Below are positions 39,695 to 47,507 of a stretch of 64,000 bases of DNA, in pieces. The notes below the pieces were generated by a model, which searched no databases, was not told where the DNA came from, and worked only from the letters and a program-made list of their open reading frames with translations. The stretch comes from Streptomyces sp. SUK 48. GTDB taxonomy: Bacteria > Actinomycetota > Actinomycetes > Streptomycetales > Streptomycetaceae. The stretch lies in the NCBI RefSeq assembly GCF_009650765.1, contig NZ_CP045740.1, positions 2,728,001 through 2,792,000 of the forward strand, written 5' to 3'. The translations under genes were made by a program, and so were the position numbers. How positions within the stretch are numbered: position 1 is the first letter of the stretch; every line of letters starts with the position of its first letter.

Positions 39695-39740
39695 TGACGT
39701 CTTCGTCGACGTCGTCCTGACGTCTTCGTCGACGTCGTCG
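39695..39740. repeat. 23-bp tandem direct repeat upstream of dctA
   Basis: Two copies of TGACGTCTTCGTCGACGTCG plus three more bases lie at 39695-39717 and 39718-39740 and differ only in the last base. They begin 13 bases upstream of the dctA start and fall in the divergent gap shared with the sensor kinase. Paired direct repeats here are a reasonable binding site for the response regulator. Confidence 0.75.
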
Positions 39741-39871
39741 TCGGTGCACGACCGGCGTGCGGCTCACGTCCGGGTGGTGCGGGGGAACGCGGTGACTATC
39801 TCCCGTCCTGTGAGGGCGGTCACGCTTGCGTTCATTTAGTTCACGCCACGGCCGGGGGCACACTGGCTGGC

Positions 39872-41512
39872 ATGCGCCTTCCGTCCCTGCCCCGTCCGCG
39901 CAGCCTGGCGGGCCAGCTGTTCGCCATGCAGGCGGTGCTGATAGCGGTGGTGGTGGCCGGATACGCGCTGTTCACCTACGTCAGCGACCGGCGGCAGGCG
40001 GAGGACGCGGCCGCCCGGCAGGCCACCGCCGTGGCCCGCTCGATCGCCGACTCCCCCGCGGTCCGCGCGGCGATCCGCACCCCGGACCCGAGCGCACGCC
40101 TTGAGCCGTACGCGGTGAAGGTCACCCGGGACACCAGCGTCGACTTCGTGACGATCATGGACCCGGCCGGCATCCGCTGGACGCACCCGGACCCGCGGCA
40201 GATCGGCAAGCGCTTCCTCGGCACCACCGCACCCGCCCGCGCGGGCCGCACCTTCACCGAGACCTACACCGGCACCCTCGGCCCCTCCGTGCGGGCGGTG
40301 ACCCCGGTGACGGACGGCGGCCGGATCGTGGGCCTGGTCAGCGCCGGCATCACCGTGGACCGGATCACCGCACGGCTCCAGGACCAGGTCACGGGGCTGC
40401 TCGGGGTGGCCGGCGGGGCGCTGCTGCTGGGCGCGGTGGGCACGTACGTGATCAACGCCCGGCTGCGGCGGCACACCCACCACATGAACGCCGCCGAGCT
40501 GAGCCGGATGCACGACTACCATCAGGCGGCGCTGCACGCGGTCCGCGAGGGGCTGCTGATGCTGGACGGGCAGTACCGGGTGGCGCTGATCAACGACGGC
40601 GGCCGGGAGCTGCTCGGGGTCGGCGAGGAGGACGAGGTGGTGGGACGGTCGGTGGCCGGGCTGGGCCTCCCGGCGCCGCTGACGGGTGCGCTGCTGTCCG
40701 CGCGGCCCCGGGTGGACGAGGTGCATCCGACCGCCTCCCGGGTGCTGGTGGTGAACACCTCCCCGGTCTTGGGCGGGGAACGCCGGGGCACCGTCGTCAC
40801 CCTGCGCGATGTCACCGAACTCCAGTCCCTGATGGGCGAGCTGGACACCGAGCGGGGCTTCAGCCAGGCGCTGCGCGCGCAGGCGCACGAGGCGGCGAAC
40901 CGGCTGCACACCGTGGTCTCGCTGATCGAACTGGGCCGGTCCGAGGAGGCGGTGGAGTTCGCCACGGCGGAGCTGGAGCTGGCCCAGGCGCTGACCGACC
41001 AGGTGGTGGCGGCGGTGGGCGAGCCGGTCCTCGCGGCGCTGCTGCTGGGCAAGACCGCGCAGGCCAACGAGCGGGGCGTGGAGCTGGTGGTGTCGCCGGA
41101 CAGCCGGCTCGACGACGGTCTGCTGTCCGGCGCTCCGCCCGCGCGGGATCTGGTGACCGTCCTCGGCAATCTGATCGACAACGCGGTGGACGCGGCGCAG
41201 GGCAGCGCGCGGGCGCGGGTGACCGTGACGGCGTACGCCGCCGCGGCCGAACTGGTGCTGCGCGTCGCGGACTCCGGCCCCGGCGTCGACCCCGGCCACG
41301 CCGACCTGGTGTTCCAGCGCGGCTTCAGCACCAAGCCGGCCGGGCCCGGTGGCCGCGGTCTCGGGCTCGCGCTCGTACGGCAGGCGGTGACCCGGCACGC
41401 GGGGGCGCTGACGGTCGCGGACGCGGCGCCCGGGGGCGGCGCCGTGTTCGAGGTACGGCTGCCGCTGCGCCCGGCGCCGGTGCCGGCGGCGGCCGAGGGC
41501 GGTGCCGGATGA
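39872..41512 (+). CDS. CitA/DcuS-type sensor histidine kinase
   Basis: This 546-residue kinase has helix 1 at about 17-35, an extracytoplasmic single-Cache domain (about 40-170, with SVDFVTIMDPAGIRWTHPD), helix 2 at about 172-195, a PAS domain (about 215-310), an Spo0B-type dimerisation helix with phospho-acceptor His339 in QAHEAANRLHTVVSL, and an HATPase domain (N-box NLIDNAVDAA, G boxes DSGPGVDP and GGRGLGLAL). This order is that of citrate and C4-dicarboxylate sensors. ATG 39872 is the start, and it overlaps the regulator gene (ATGA). Its neighbour dctA supports dicarboxylate sensing. Confidence 0.93.
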   Translation: MRLPSLPRPRSLAGQLFAMQAVLIAVVVAGYALFTYVSDRRQAEDAAARQATAVARSIADSPAVRAAIRTPDPSARLEPYAVKVTRDTSVDFVTIMDPAGIRWTHPDPRQIGKRFLGTTAPARAGRTFTETYTGTLGPSVRAVTPVTDGGRIVGLVSAGITVDRITARLQDQVTGLLGVAGGALLLGAVGTYVINARLRRHTHHMNAAELSRMHDYHQAALHAVREGLLMLDGQYRVALINDGGRELLGVGEEDEVVGRSVAGLGLPAPLTGALLSARPRVDEVHPTASRVLVVNTSPVLGGERRGTVVTLRDVTELQSLMGELDTERGFSQALRAQAHEAANRLHTVVSLIELGRSEEAVEFATAELELAQALTDQVVAAVGEPVLAALLLGKTAQANERGVELVVSPDSRLDDGLLSGAPPARDLVTVLGNLIDNAVDAAQGSARARVTVTAYAAAAELVLRVADSGPGVDPGHADLVFQRGFSTKPAGPGGRGLGLALVRQAVTRHAGALTVADAAPGGGAVFEVRLPLRPAPVPAAAEGGAG

Positions 41513-42192
41513 CGGAGGCGATCAGAGTGCTGGTGGTGGAGGACGACCCGGTCGCCGCCGACGCGCACGAGCTGTACGTGGGCCGGGTGCCGGGCTTCAC
41601 CGCGGTCGGCAAGGCCCGCACGGGCGCCGAGGCGCGGCGGGTCCTGGACCGCACGGCGGTGGATCTGCTCCTCCTCGATCTGCATCTGCCCGATGTGCAC
41701 GGGCTCCAGTTCGCCCGCTCGCTGCGCGCCGCCGGCCATCACGCGGATGTGATCGCGGTGACCTCGGCCCGGGATCTGGCGGTGGTGCGCGAGGGGGTCT
41801 CGCTGGGCGTCGTGCAGTACGTGCTCAAGCCGTTCACCTTCGGCACGCTGCGCGACCGGCTGGTGCGCTACGCCGAGTTCCGCGGCGCGGCGGGCGAGGC
41901 GAGCGGGCAGGACGAGGTGGACCGGGCGCTCGCGGCGCTGCGGGCGCCCGCCCCGGCCGCGCTGCCCAAGGGGCTCAGCGGGCCCACGCTCCAGCGGGTG
42001 ACCGGTGCGCTGCGCGAGGCGCCCGACGGGCTCACCGCGGCCGGGGCCGGCGAGGCGGTGGGCATATCGAGGATCACCGGGCGCCGCTATCTGGAGCACC
42101 TGGTGGCCACCGGCCGGGCCGCGCGCAGCCCGCTGTACGGCCAGGTGGGGCGGCCGGAACTGGTCTACCGCTGGGTGCCGCAGGCGCCGTGA
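41509..42192 (+). CDS. CitB/DcuR-type response regulator
   Basis: This 227-residue regulator has a receiver domain with VLVVEDDPVAADAHELYV, phospho-acceptor Asp57 in LLLLDLHLPD and Lys in YVLKPFTFGTL, followed by a C-terminal winged-helix region (LTAAGAGEAVGISRITGRRYLEHLV). It is coupled to the kinase by an ATGA overlap. It probably activates dctA, possibly through the 23-bp direct repeats upstream of that gene. Confidence 0.93.
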   Translation: MTEAIRVLVVEDDPVAADAHELYVGRVPGFTAVGKARTGAEARRVLDRTAVDLLLLDLHLPDVHGLQFARSLRAAGHHADVIAVTSARDLAVVREGVSLGVVQYVLKPFTFGTLRDRLVRYAEFRGAAGEASGQDEVDRALAALRAPAPAALPKGLSGPTLQRVTGALREAPDGLTAAGAGEAVGISRITGRRYLEHLVATGRAARSPLYGQVGRPELVYRWVPQAP

Positions 42193-42312
42193 GCCGGCCG
42201 TGATCGCCGACTCCCTTTCACTGCACACGCATTGACCTGAGCGGAGTGCCGCTCTTACCTTCACGGACACCACCGAGGCCACCCCCACGTGTGCCCGCAG
42301 GAGGTCATGCCC

Positions 42313-43680
42313 GTGCGCCCCACCGCCGCTCTCACCGCCCTGCTCACCACCGTCCTCGCCGCCGGCGCCCTCACCGCGTGCGACGCCGGCTCCGGCGAGG
42401 GACCCGACACCCTGCGGGTGTCGTACAAGCAGTCGACCGACAACTCCGTCAAGGTGATGGACACCTACCTCGCCGGCATCAAGAAGCAGTTCGAGTGCGA
42501 ACACCCCGGGAAGAAGGTCGAGTTCGTGCCGATCAAGGCGCCGGACTCGGAGTACTACACCAAGCTCCAGCAGATGCTGCGCTCCCCGCGCACCGCACCC
42601 GATCTGGTCTACGAGGACACCTTCCTCATCAACTCCGACATCACCAGCGGGTACTTGAAGCCCCTCGACCCGTATCTCGCGAAGTGGCCGGACTGGGGAC
42701 GGTTCATCGGCACCGCGAAGGCCGCCGCCCGGGGGCAGGACGGGAAGACGTACGGCGTCCCGGACGGCACCGACACCCGCGGACTCTGGTTCGACAAGCG
42801 GGTGTTCCGCAAGGCCGGGCTGCCCGCCGACTGGCAGCCGCGGACCTGGGACGAGATCCTCGCCGCCGCCCGCACCATCAAGCGGAAGGTCCCCGGGGTC
42901 ACCCCGCTCAACCTCTACACCGGCAAGCCCGCGGGCGAAGAGGCCACGATGCAGGGCTTCGAGGAACTGCTGTACGGCACGAACGACGGCCGGAGCGATC
43001 CGCTGTACGACGCCGCGAGCAAGAAGTGGATCGCGGCCGGCCAGGGTTTCAAGGACGCGCTGGCGTTCGTGCACAGCGTGTTCCAGGAGAAGCTGGGCCC
43101 GGACGTGTCCGACGCGCTCGACCCCAACTACTCCACCACCGTGCGCGGTGAACTGCTCCCCGAGGGCAGGCTCGGCATCGACCTGGACGGCTCCTGGCTG
43201 CCGCAGGACTGGCTGCCGGGCAGCGGACACGAGTGGAAGGACTGGTCGAAGGAGACGGGGCTCGCCTCCATGCCCACCCAGCACGGGCAGGCGCCGGGCA
43301 AGGTGAGCATGTCGGGCGGCTGGACGTGGTCGATCCCGGCGCGGGCGGCCCATCCGGACCTCGCGTTCGACTTCATCAGGACGCTCCAGACCAGGGACAA
43401 CGCGCGGAAGTGGTACATCGCCAACTCCGGTATCGCGGTGCGCGCGGACGTGGCGTCGGACCCCGCGTACGCGGGCGCGCAGCCCGGGATCAAGTTCTTC
43501 ACCGACCTGGTGGCCACCACGCACTACCGGCCCGCGTTCCCCGCCTACCCGAAGGTGTCGACCGCGATCCAGGAGGCCATGGAGGGCGTGACCACCGGGG
43601 ACCGGACGGTGGCGCAGGCGGCCGGTGACTACGACGCCGCGCTCAAGGACGCCACCGGCGGACAGGTGGTCGGCGGATGA
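42313..43680 (+). CDS. Sugar ABC transporter substrate-binding lipoprotein
   Basis: This protein of about 455 residues is a family 1 extracellular solute-binding lipoprotein. It has a short signal with lipobox LTAC, then DAGSGEGPDTLRVSY, YYTKLQQMLRSPRTAPDLVYEDTFLI, and late VSMSGGWTWSIPARAAHPDLAFDFI, all usual in maltose or oligosaccharide binders. AGGAGG at 42299-42304 sits 8 bases before GTG 42313 but only 2 before ATG 42307, so GTG is preferred. It captures sugar outside the membrane and delivers it to the two permeases that follow. Confidence 0.9.
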   Translation: MRPTAALTALLTTVLAAGALTACDAGSGEGPDTLRVSYKQSTDNSVKVMDTYLAGIKKQFECEHPGKKVEFVPIKAPDSEYYTKLQQMLRSPRTAPDLVYEDTFLINSDITSGYLKPLDPYLAKWPDWGRFIGTAKAAARGQDGKTYGVPDGTDTRGLWFDKRVFRKAGLPADWQPRTWDEILAAARTIKRKVPGVTPLNLYTGKPAGEEATMQGFEELLYGTNDGRSDPLYDAASKKWIAAGQGFKDALAFVHSVFQEKLGPDVSDALDPNYSTTVRGELLPEGRLGIDLDGSWLPQDWLPGSGHEWKDWSKETGLASMPTQHGQAPGKVSMSGGWTWSIPARAAHPDLAFDFIRTLQTRDNARKWYIANSGIAVRADVASDPAYAGAQPGIKFFTDLVATTHYRPAFPAYPKVSTAIQEAMEGVTTGDRTVAQAAGDYDAALKDATGGQVVGG

Positions 43681-44549
43681 GGAGACGGGGCGCGGCACCC
43701 GGGCTCCTCCGGGCCCTGCCCCTCGCCCCCGCCGTCGTCCTGCTGCTGCTCTTCCTCGCCGGGCCCATCGCCTACTGCGTCCTGATCGCCTTCACCGACC
43801 TCCAGCTGACCGGCCAGGCGCACTCCTCCTTCGTGGGGTTCGCCAACTTCCGCCGGGCCTTCGCGGACCCGGCGTTCCTCAACGCGGTCTGGCTGACGCT
43901 GGTGTTCACCGTGCTGTCCTCGATCGTCGGGCAGAACACCCTGGGGCTCGCGCTCGCCGCGCTGATGAAGCGGGCGTCGCGGCCGGTGCGGGCGGTGGCC
44001 GGCGCGGTGGTGGTCACGGCCTGGGTGCTGCCGGAGGTGGTCGCCGGGTTCCTGCTCTACGCCTTCTTCCGGCGGGAGGGAACCCTGGACGCGGTCCTCG
44101 GCTGGCTCCGGCTGCCGCGCCAGAACTGGCTGTACACCCTGCCGATCCTCGCGGTGTCGTTCGCCAATGTGTGGCGCGGCACGGCCTTCTCGATGCTGGT
44201 GTACTCGGCCGCGCTGGACGAGATCCCGGCCGAGATCAGCGAGGCGGCCGAGGTGGACGGGGCGGGCGGCCTGCGGCGGCTGTGGCACATCACGCTGCCG
44301 ATGATCCGCCGGTCCATCGGCACCAATCTGATGCTCAACACCCTCCAGACGCTCTCGGTGTTCGGGCTGATCTGGGTGATGACCCGGGGCGGCCCCGGCG
44401 ACCGGAGCCAGACGCTGCCGCTGCTGATGTACGAACAAGCCTTCCAGAACAGCATGATCGGGTACGGCACCGCCGTCGCGCTGCTCCTGCTGCTGGTGGG
44501 GGCGCTGTTCTCGGCCGTGTATCTGCGGCTGCTGCGGACGGAGGTGTGA
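43677..44549 (+). CDS. Sugar ABC transporter permease, MalF type
   Basis: This 290-residue permease has six hydrophobic segments and the EAA loop EISEAAEVDGAGGLRRLWHITLPMI that contacts the ATPase. It starts by overlapping the binding protein stop (ATGA) and its own stop overlaps the MalG-type gene by one base, so all three are one translation unit. No ATPase gene accompanies them. In Streptomyces such importers are commonly powered by the shared ATPase MsiK encoded elsewhere, which I infer here. Confidence 0.93.
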   Translation: MRRRGAAPGLLRALPLAPAVVLLLLFLAGPIAYCVLIAFTDLQLTGQAHSSFVGFANFRRAFADPAFLNAVWLTLVFTVLSSIVGQNTLGLALAALMKRASRPVRAVAGAVVVTAWVLPEVVAGFLLYAFFRREGTLDAVLGWLRLPRQNWLYTLPILAVSFANVWRGTAFSMLVYSAALDEIPAEISEAAEVDGAGGLRRLWHITLPMIRRSIGTNLMLNTLQTLSVFGLIWVMTRGGPGDRSQTLPLLMYEQAFQNSMIGYGTAVALLLLLVGALFSAVYLRLLRTEV

Positions 44550-45415
44550 TGGCCCGCGCCCTCACCCGCACCCGCAGTACTCGCACCCGCACCCGCGCAC
44601 GTGCCGCACGGCGCCGTACCGCCGACGCCTGTCTGCTGCTGGTGGCCGCCGCCTTCGCGCTGCCGCTGGCCTGGGTGGTGCTGGCGAGCGTGGACCCGTC
44701 CGCCGGTCTGCGGGTCCGGGTCCCGCACGCGCTCACCCTCGGCAACTTCCGGGCGATCCTGACCCCGGACATCACCTACACCCCGCTGCTCAACAGCCTG
44801 ATCCTGTGCGGCGGTGCCACCGCGCTCACCGTCGGGTGCGCCGCGCTCGCCGCGTACCCGCTCTCCCGGTTCCGGTCCCGGCTCAACCGGCCGTTCCTGC
44901 TGACGATCCTCTTCGCCACCAGCCTGCCCATCACCGCGATCATGGTGCCGGTGTACGCCCTGTTCGTCCGGGTGAATCTGATCGACACCCTCCAGGGCAC
45001 GATCCTGTTCTTCGCCGCGACCCAGCTCCCGTTCGCCATCTGGCTGATGAAGAACTTCATGGACGGTGTCCCGAAGGAACTGGAGGAGGCCGCCTGGACC
45101 GACGGCGCCTCGCCCGTGCAGTCGCTGCTGCGCGTCGTCCTGCCGCTGATGGGGCCGGGCCTCGCCGTCGTGACGGTCTTCTCGTTCGTCATGATGTGGG
45201 GCAACTTCTTCGTCCCCTTCATGCTCCTGCTCACCCCCGACAAGATGCCGGCCTCGGTGAGCGTCAACGACTTCTTCGGCAACCGCGGCATGGTCGCCTA
45301 CGGCCAGCTCGCCGCGTTCTCCGTCGTCTACTCGACCCCGGTGATCCTGCTGTACGTGCTGGTCTCCCGCCGGCTGGGAAGCGGCTTCGCGCTCGGGGGC
45401 GCGGTGAAGGGCTGA
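44549..45415 (+). CDS. Sugar ABC transporter permease, MalG type
   Basis: This 288-residue permease begins with an unusual Arg/Thr-rich cytoplasmic leader (RTRSTRTRTRARAARRR), followed by six hydrophobic segments. The EAA loop reads ELEEAAWTDGASPVQSLLRVVLPLM. The start ATG 44549 overlaps the MalF-type stop (TGATG). With the lipoprotein and MalF-type permease it makes up the membrane part of a carbohydrate importer. The sugar is unknown, because no glycoside hydrolase or LacI regulator is adjacent. Confidence 0.92.
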   Translation: MARALTRTRSTRTRTRARAARRRTADACLLLVAAAFALPLAWVVLASVDPSAGLRVRVPHALTLGNFRAILTPDITYTPLLNSLILCGGATALTVGCAALAAYPLSRFRSRLNRPFLLTILFATSLPITAIMVPVYALFVRVNLIDTLQGTILFFAATQLPFAIWLMKNFMDGVPKELEEAAWTDGASPVQSLLRVVLPLMGPGLAVVTVFSFVMMWGNFFVPFMLLLTPDKMPASVSVNDFFGNRGMVAYGQLAAFSVVYSTPVILLYVLVSRRLGSGFALGGAVKG

Positions 45416-45497
45416 CGAACGGACGGGCGGGGGCTGTGTATTCGGCCAATACGTGATCCTGTCGGAACGGACCGTATCGCCCCCGCCCCGCCGGGCC

Positions 45498-45503
45498 TAC
45501 CTT
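45498..45503 (+). promoter_or_regulatory. -10 box of a leaderless transcript (HTH gene)
   Basis: TACCTT ends seven bases before the GTG at 45511, the spacing expected when transcription begins at the start codon. No ribosome binding site is present, and the -35 box is weak. A GTATT-N5-AATAC inverted repeat lies further upstream at 45438-45452. Confidence 0.5.
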
Positions 45504-45510
45504 GTGCGGG

Positions 45511-46206
45511 GTGCGCCCACCCTCCTCTCCCCCGCCTCCGCCCCCGTTCGACGCCCAGGCCGCCCGGCGGCTGCGCGGCGCCCTCGGCATGGGTCCCGAG
45601 CATGTCGCCCACGCCCTGCGGTCCGCGTACGGGCTGCCCTACGTCACCCCCGGGTACGTGCTCGCCTGGGAGCGCGGCACCGTCGGCCCGGATCACACCG
45701 AACTCGCCGCGCTCGCCGGGGCGTTGTGGTGTGACCCCGGCGAACTCCTCGACCGCCCCCGCACCCTGCGCGAGCACCGCATCGCGCGCGGCGTCGCACC
45801 GCAGGACGTCGCGCACGCCGTCGGCGTGGGCCTTCCGGCGTATCTGCGGATGGAGGAGGACGGCGTCTGGCGCGGCACCGAGCGGCAGCTCCTCGACCTC
45901 GTCCGGGTGCTGCGCCTCGAACCGCCGGACGTGGTGGCCGTCACGGGCCGTACGGAGCCGCTCGCCGCGTTGCTGCGCGGGGCCGTGACCACCCGCTGGC
46001 AGGCGTATGTGCGCCAGGTCGGGGAGCTGGTGGCCCTGGAGCGCCCCGTCCTGGAGGAGGGCCTGCGCCGGCTGCACCGGGACTACCAGGGCCGGATGAC
46101 CGCCACCCTGGGCTGGGGCGGCGGGGGCACGGCCGGGGCCGCCGGGGAGGAGTTCCTGGAGCGGATCGTGGAGAACTTCTGGGCGGCGGTCCGGCGGGAG
46201 CCGTAG
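45511..46206 (+). CDS. DNA-binding protein with two tandem helix-turn-helix segments
   Basis: This regulator-like protein has about 231 residues, a Pro-rich N terminus and then two XRE-like segments: AARRLRGALGMGPEHVAHAL and LREHRIARGVAPQDVAHAVG, each followed by a recognition-helix-like stretch and an E-R/E-E turn. The C-terminal third is helical (ALERPVLEEGLRRLHRDYQGRM) and could dimerise. GTG 45511 is chosen; the frame opens at TTG 45502. It is probably translated from a leaderless transcript. It follows the sugar importer and may or may not regulate it. Confidence 0.75.
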   Translation: MRPPSSPPPPPPFDAQAARRLRGALGMGPEHVAHALRSAYGLPYVTPGYVLAWERGTVGPDHTELAALAGALWCDPGELLDRPRTLREHRIARGVAPQDVAHAVGVGLPAYLRMEEDGVWRGTERQLLDLVRVLRLEPPDVVAVTGRTEPLAALLRGAVTTRWQAYVRQVGELVALERPVLEEGLRRLHRDYQGRMTATLGWGGGGTAGAAGEEFLERIVENFWAAVRREP

Positions 46207-46245
46207 AACTCCCGCCGGGACAACGCCTCCGGAGAGCGGGGCGGT

Positions 46246-47271
46246 CTAGAAGACCGACTCCGCCTCGTCCATCCGGTCCTTCGGGACCGTCTTCAGCTCG
46301 GTGACCGCCTCCGCGAGCGGGACCATCTCGATGTCGGTGCCGCGCAGGGCGGTCATCCGGCCGAACTCGCCGCGGTGGGCGGCCTCCACGGCGTGCCAGC
46401 CGAAGCGGGTGGCGAGGACGCGGTCGTAGGCGGTGGGCACGCCGCCGCGCTGGACATGGCCGAGGATGACCGGCTTGGCTTCCTTGCCGAGGCGGCGCTC
46501 CAGCTCGTAGGCGAGGGCGGTGCCGATGCCCTGGAAGCGCTCGTGGCCGTACTGGTCGATGGCGCCCTTGCCGTAGTCCATGGTGCCCTCGGCGGGGTGC
46601 GCGCCCTCGGCGACGCAGACCACGGCGAACTTCTTGCCGCGGGAGAAGCGCTCCTCGACCATCTTGACCAGGTCCGCGGGGTCGAAGGGCCGCTCGGGCA
46701 GGCAGATGCCGTGGGCGCCGGCGGCCATGCCGGACTCCAGCGCGATCCAGCCCGCGTGCCGGCCCATGACCTCGACCACCATCACCCGCTGGTGGGACTC
46801 GGCGGTGGTCTTGAGGCGGTCCATCGCCTCGGTGGCGACGCCCACCGCGGTGTCGAAGCCGAAGGTGCGGTCCGTGGCGGAGATGTCGTTGTCGATCGTC
46901 TTGGGCACGCCGACGACCGGGAGGCCCGCGTCGGAGAGCATCCGGGCCGCCGTCAGGGTGCCCTCGCCGCCGATCGGGATCAGCGCGTCGATGCCGAACT
47001 CCCCGACCATGTCGGTGGCCCGCTCGCACGCCTCCCGCAGCCGGTCCCGCTCCAGCCGGGAGGAGCCGAGGATGGTGCCCCCGAGGGCCAGGATGCCGCC
47101 GACCGCGTCCAGGTCGAGGGCGCGGTAGTGGCGGTCGAGCAGACCCCGGTAGCCGTCCTCGAATCCGATGACCTCGTCGTCGTACTGCGTCACCGCGCGG
47201 TGCACGACCGAACGGATCACGGCGTTCAGGCCGGGGCAGTCGCCGCCTGCGGTGAGAACTCCGATGCGCAT
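46246..47271 (-). CDS. pfkA: ATP-dependent 6-phosphofructokinase, group III
   Basis: This 341-residue enzyme phosphorylates fructose 6-phosphate to fructose 1,6-bisphosphate. It begins MRIGVLTAGGDCPGLNAVI, with GGEGTLTAAR at the nucleotide site and VPKTIDNDI at the catalytic site. Gly in GGEG (rather than the Asp of PPi enzymes) together with Lys in PKTIDND is the group III actinobacterial combination, which uses ATP. The start is ATG 47271. It is divergent from pta-ackA, and pyk follows, forming a glycolysis/overflow gene group. Confidence 0.95.
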   Translation of the reverse strand: MRIGVLTAGGDCPGLNAVIRSVVHRAVTQYDDEVIGFEDGYRGLLDRHYRALDLDAVGGILALGGTILGSSRLERDRLREACERATDMVGEFGIDALIPIGGEGTLTAARMLSDAGLPVVGVPKTIDNDISATDRTFGFDTAVGVATEAMDRLKTTAESHQRVMVVEVMGRHAGWIALESGMAAGAHGICLPERPFDPADLVKMVEERFSRGKKFAVVCVAEGAHPAEGTMDYGKGAIDQYGHERFQGIGTALAYELERRLGKEAKPVILGHVQRGGVPTAYDRVLATRFGWHAVEAAHRGEFGRMTALRGTDIEMVPLAEAVTELKTVPKDRMDEAESVF

Positions 47272-47471
47272 CGTGCTGTGTCTCCTGCTCGCTGTCTCGT
47301 CCGTGCGTGAGCCTGCCCCGATTCTTTCACGTCCGCCGGGAGCCCCGGGATCCTGACGGGCGCCTTATCCCGGCCGAGGGGTACTGTCAAGAGGGTTCCG
47401 CTCACCCTGGTGGGCGATTTTTATGCCGACCCTTCGACGACGATCCTGCGGCGACGATCTTTCGACGGCGC

Positions 47472-47498
47472 CATGAGAAACGGCGACATGAGAAACGG
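47472..47498 (+). repeat. 12-bp direct repeat before pta
   Basis: CATGAGAAACGG occurs at 47472-47483 and again at 47487-47498, the second running into the GGAG ribosome binding site of pta. It may affect leader folding. The significance is unknown. Confidence 0.6.
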
Positions 47499-47507
47499 AG
47501 TGGACAC

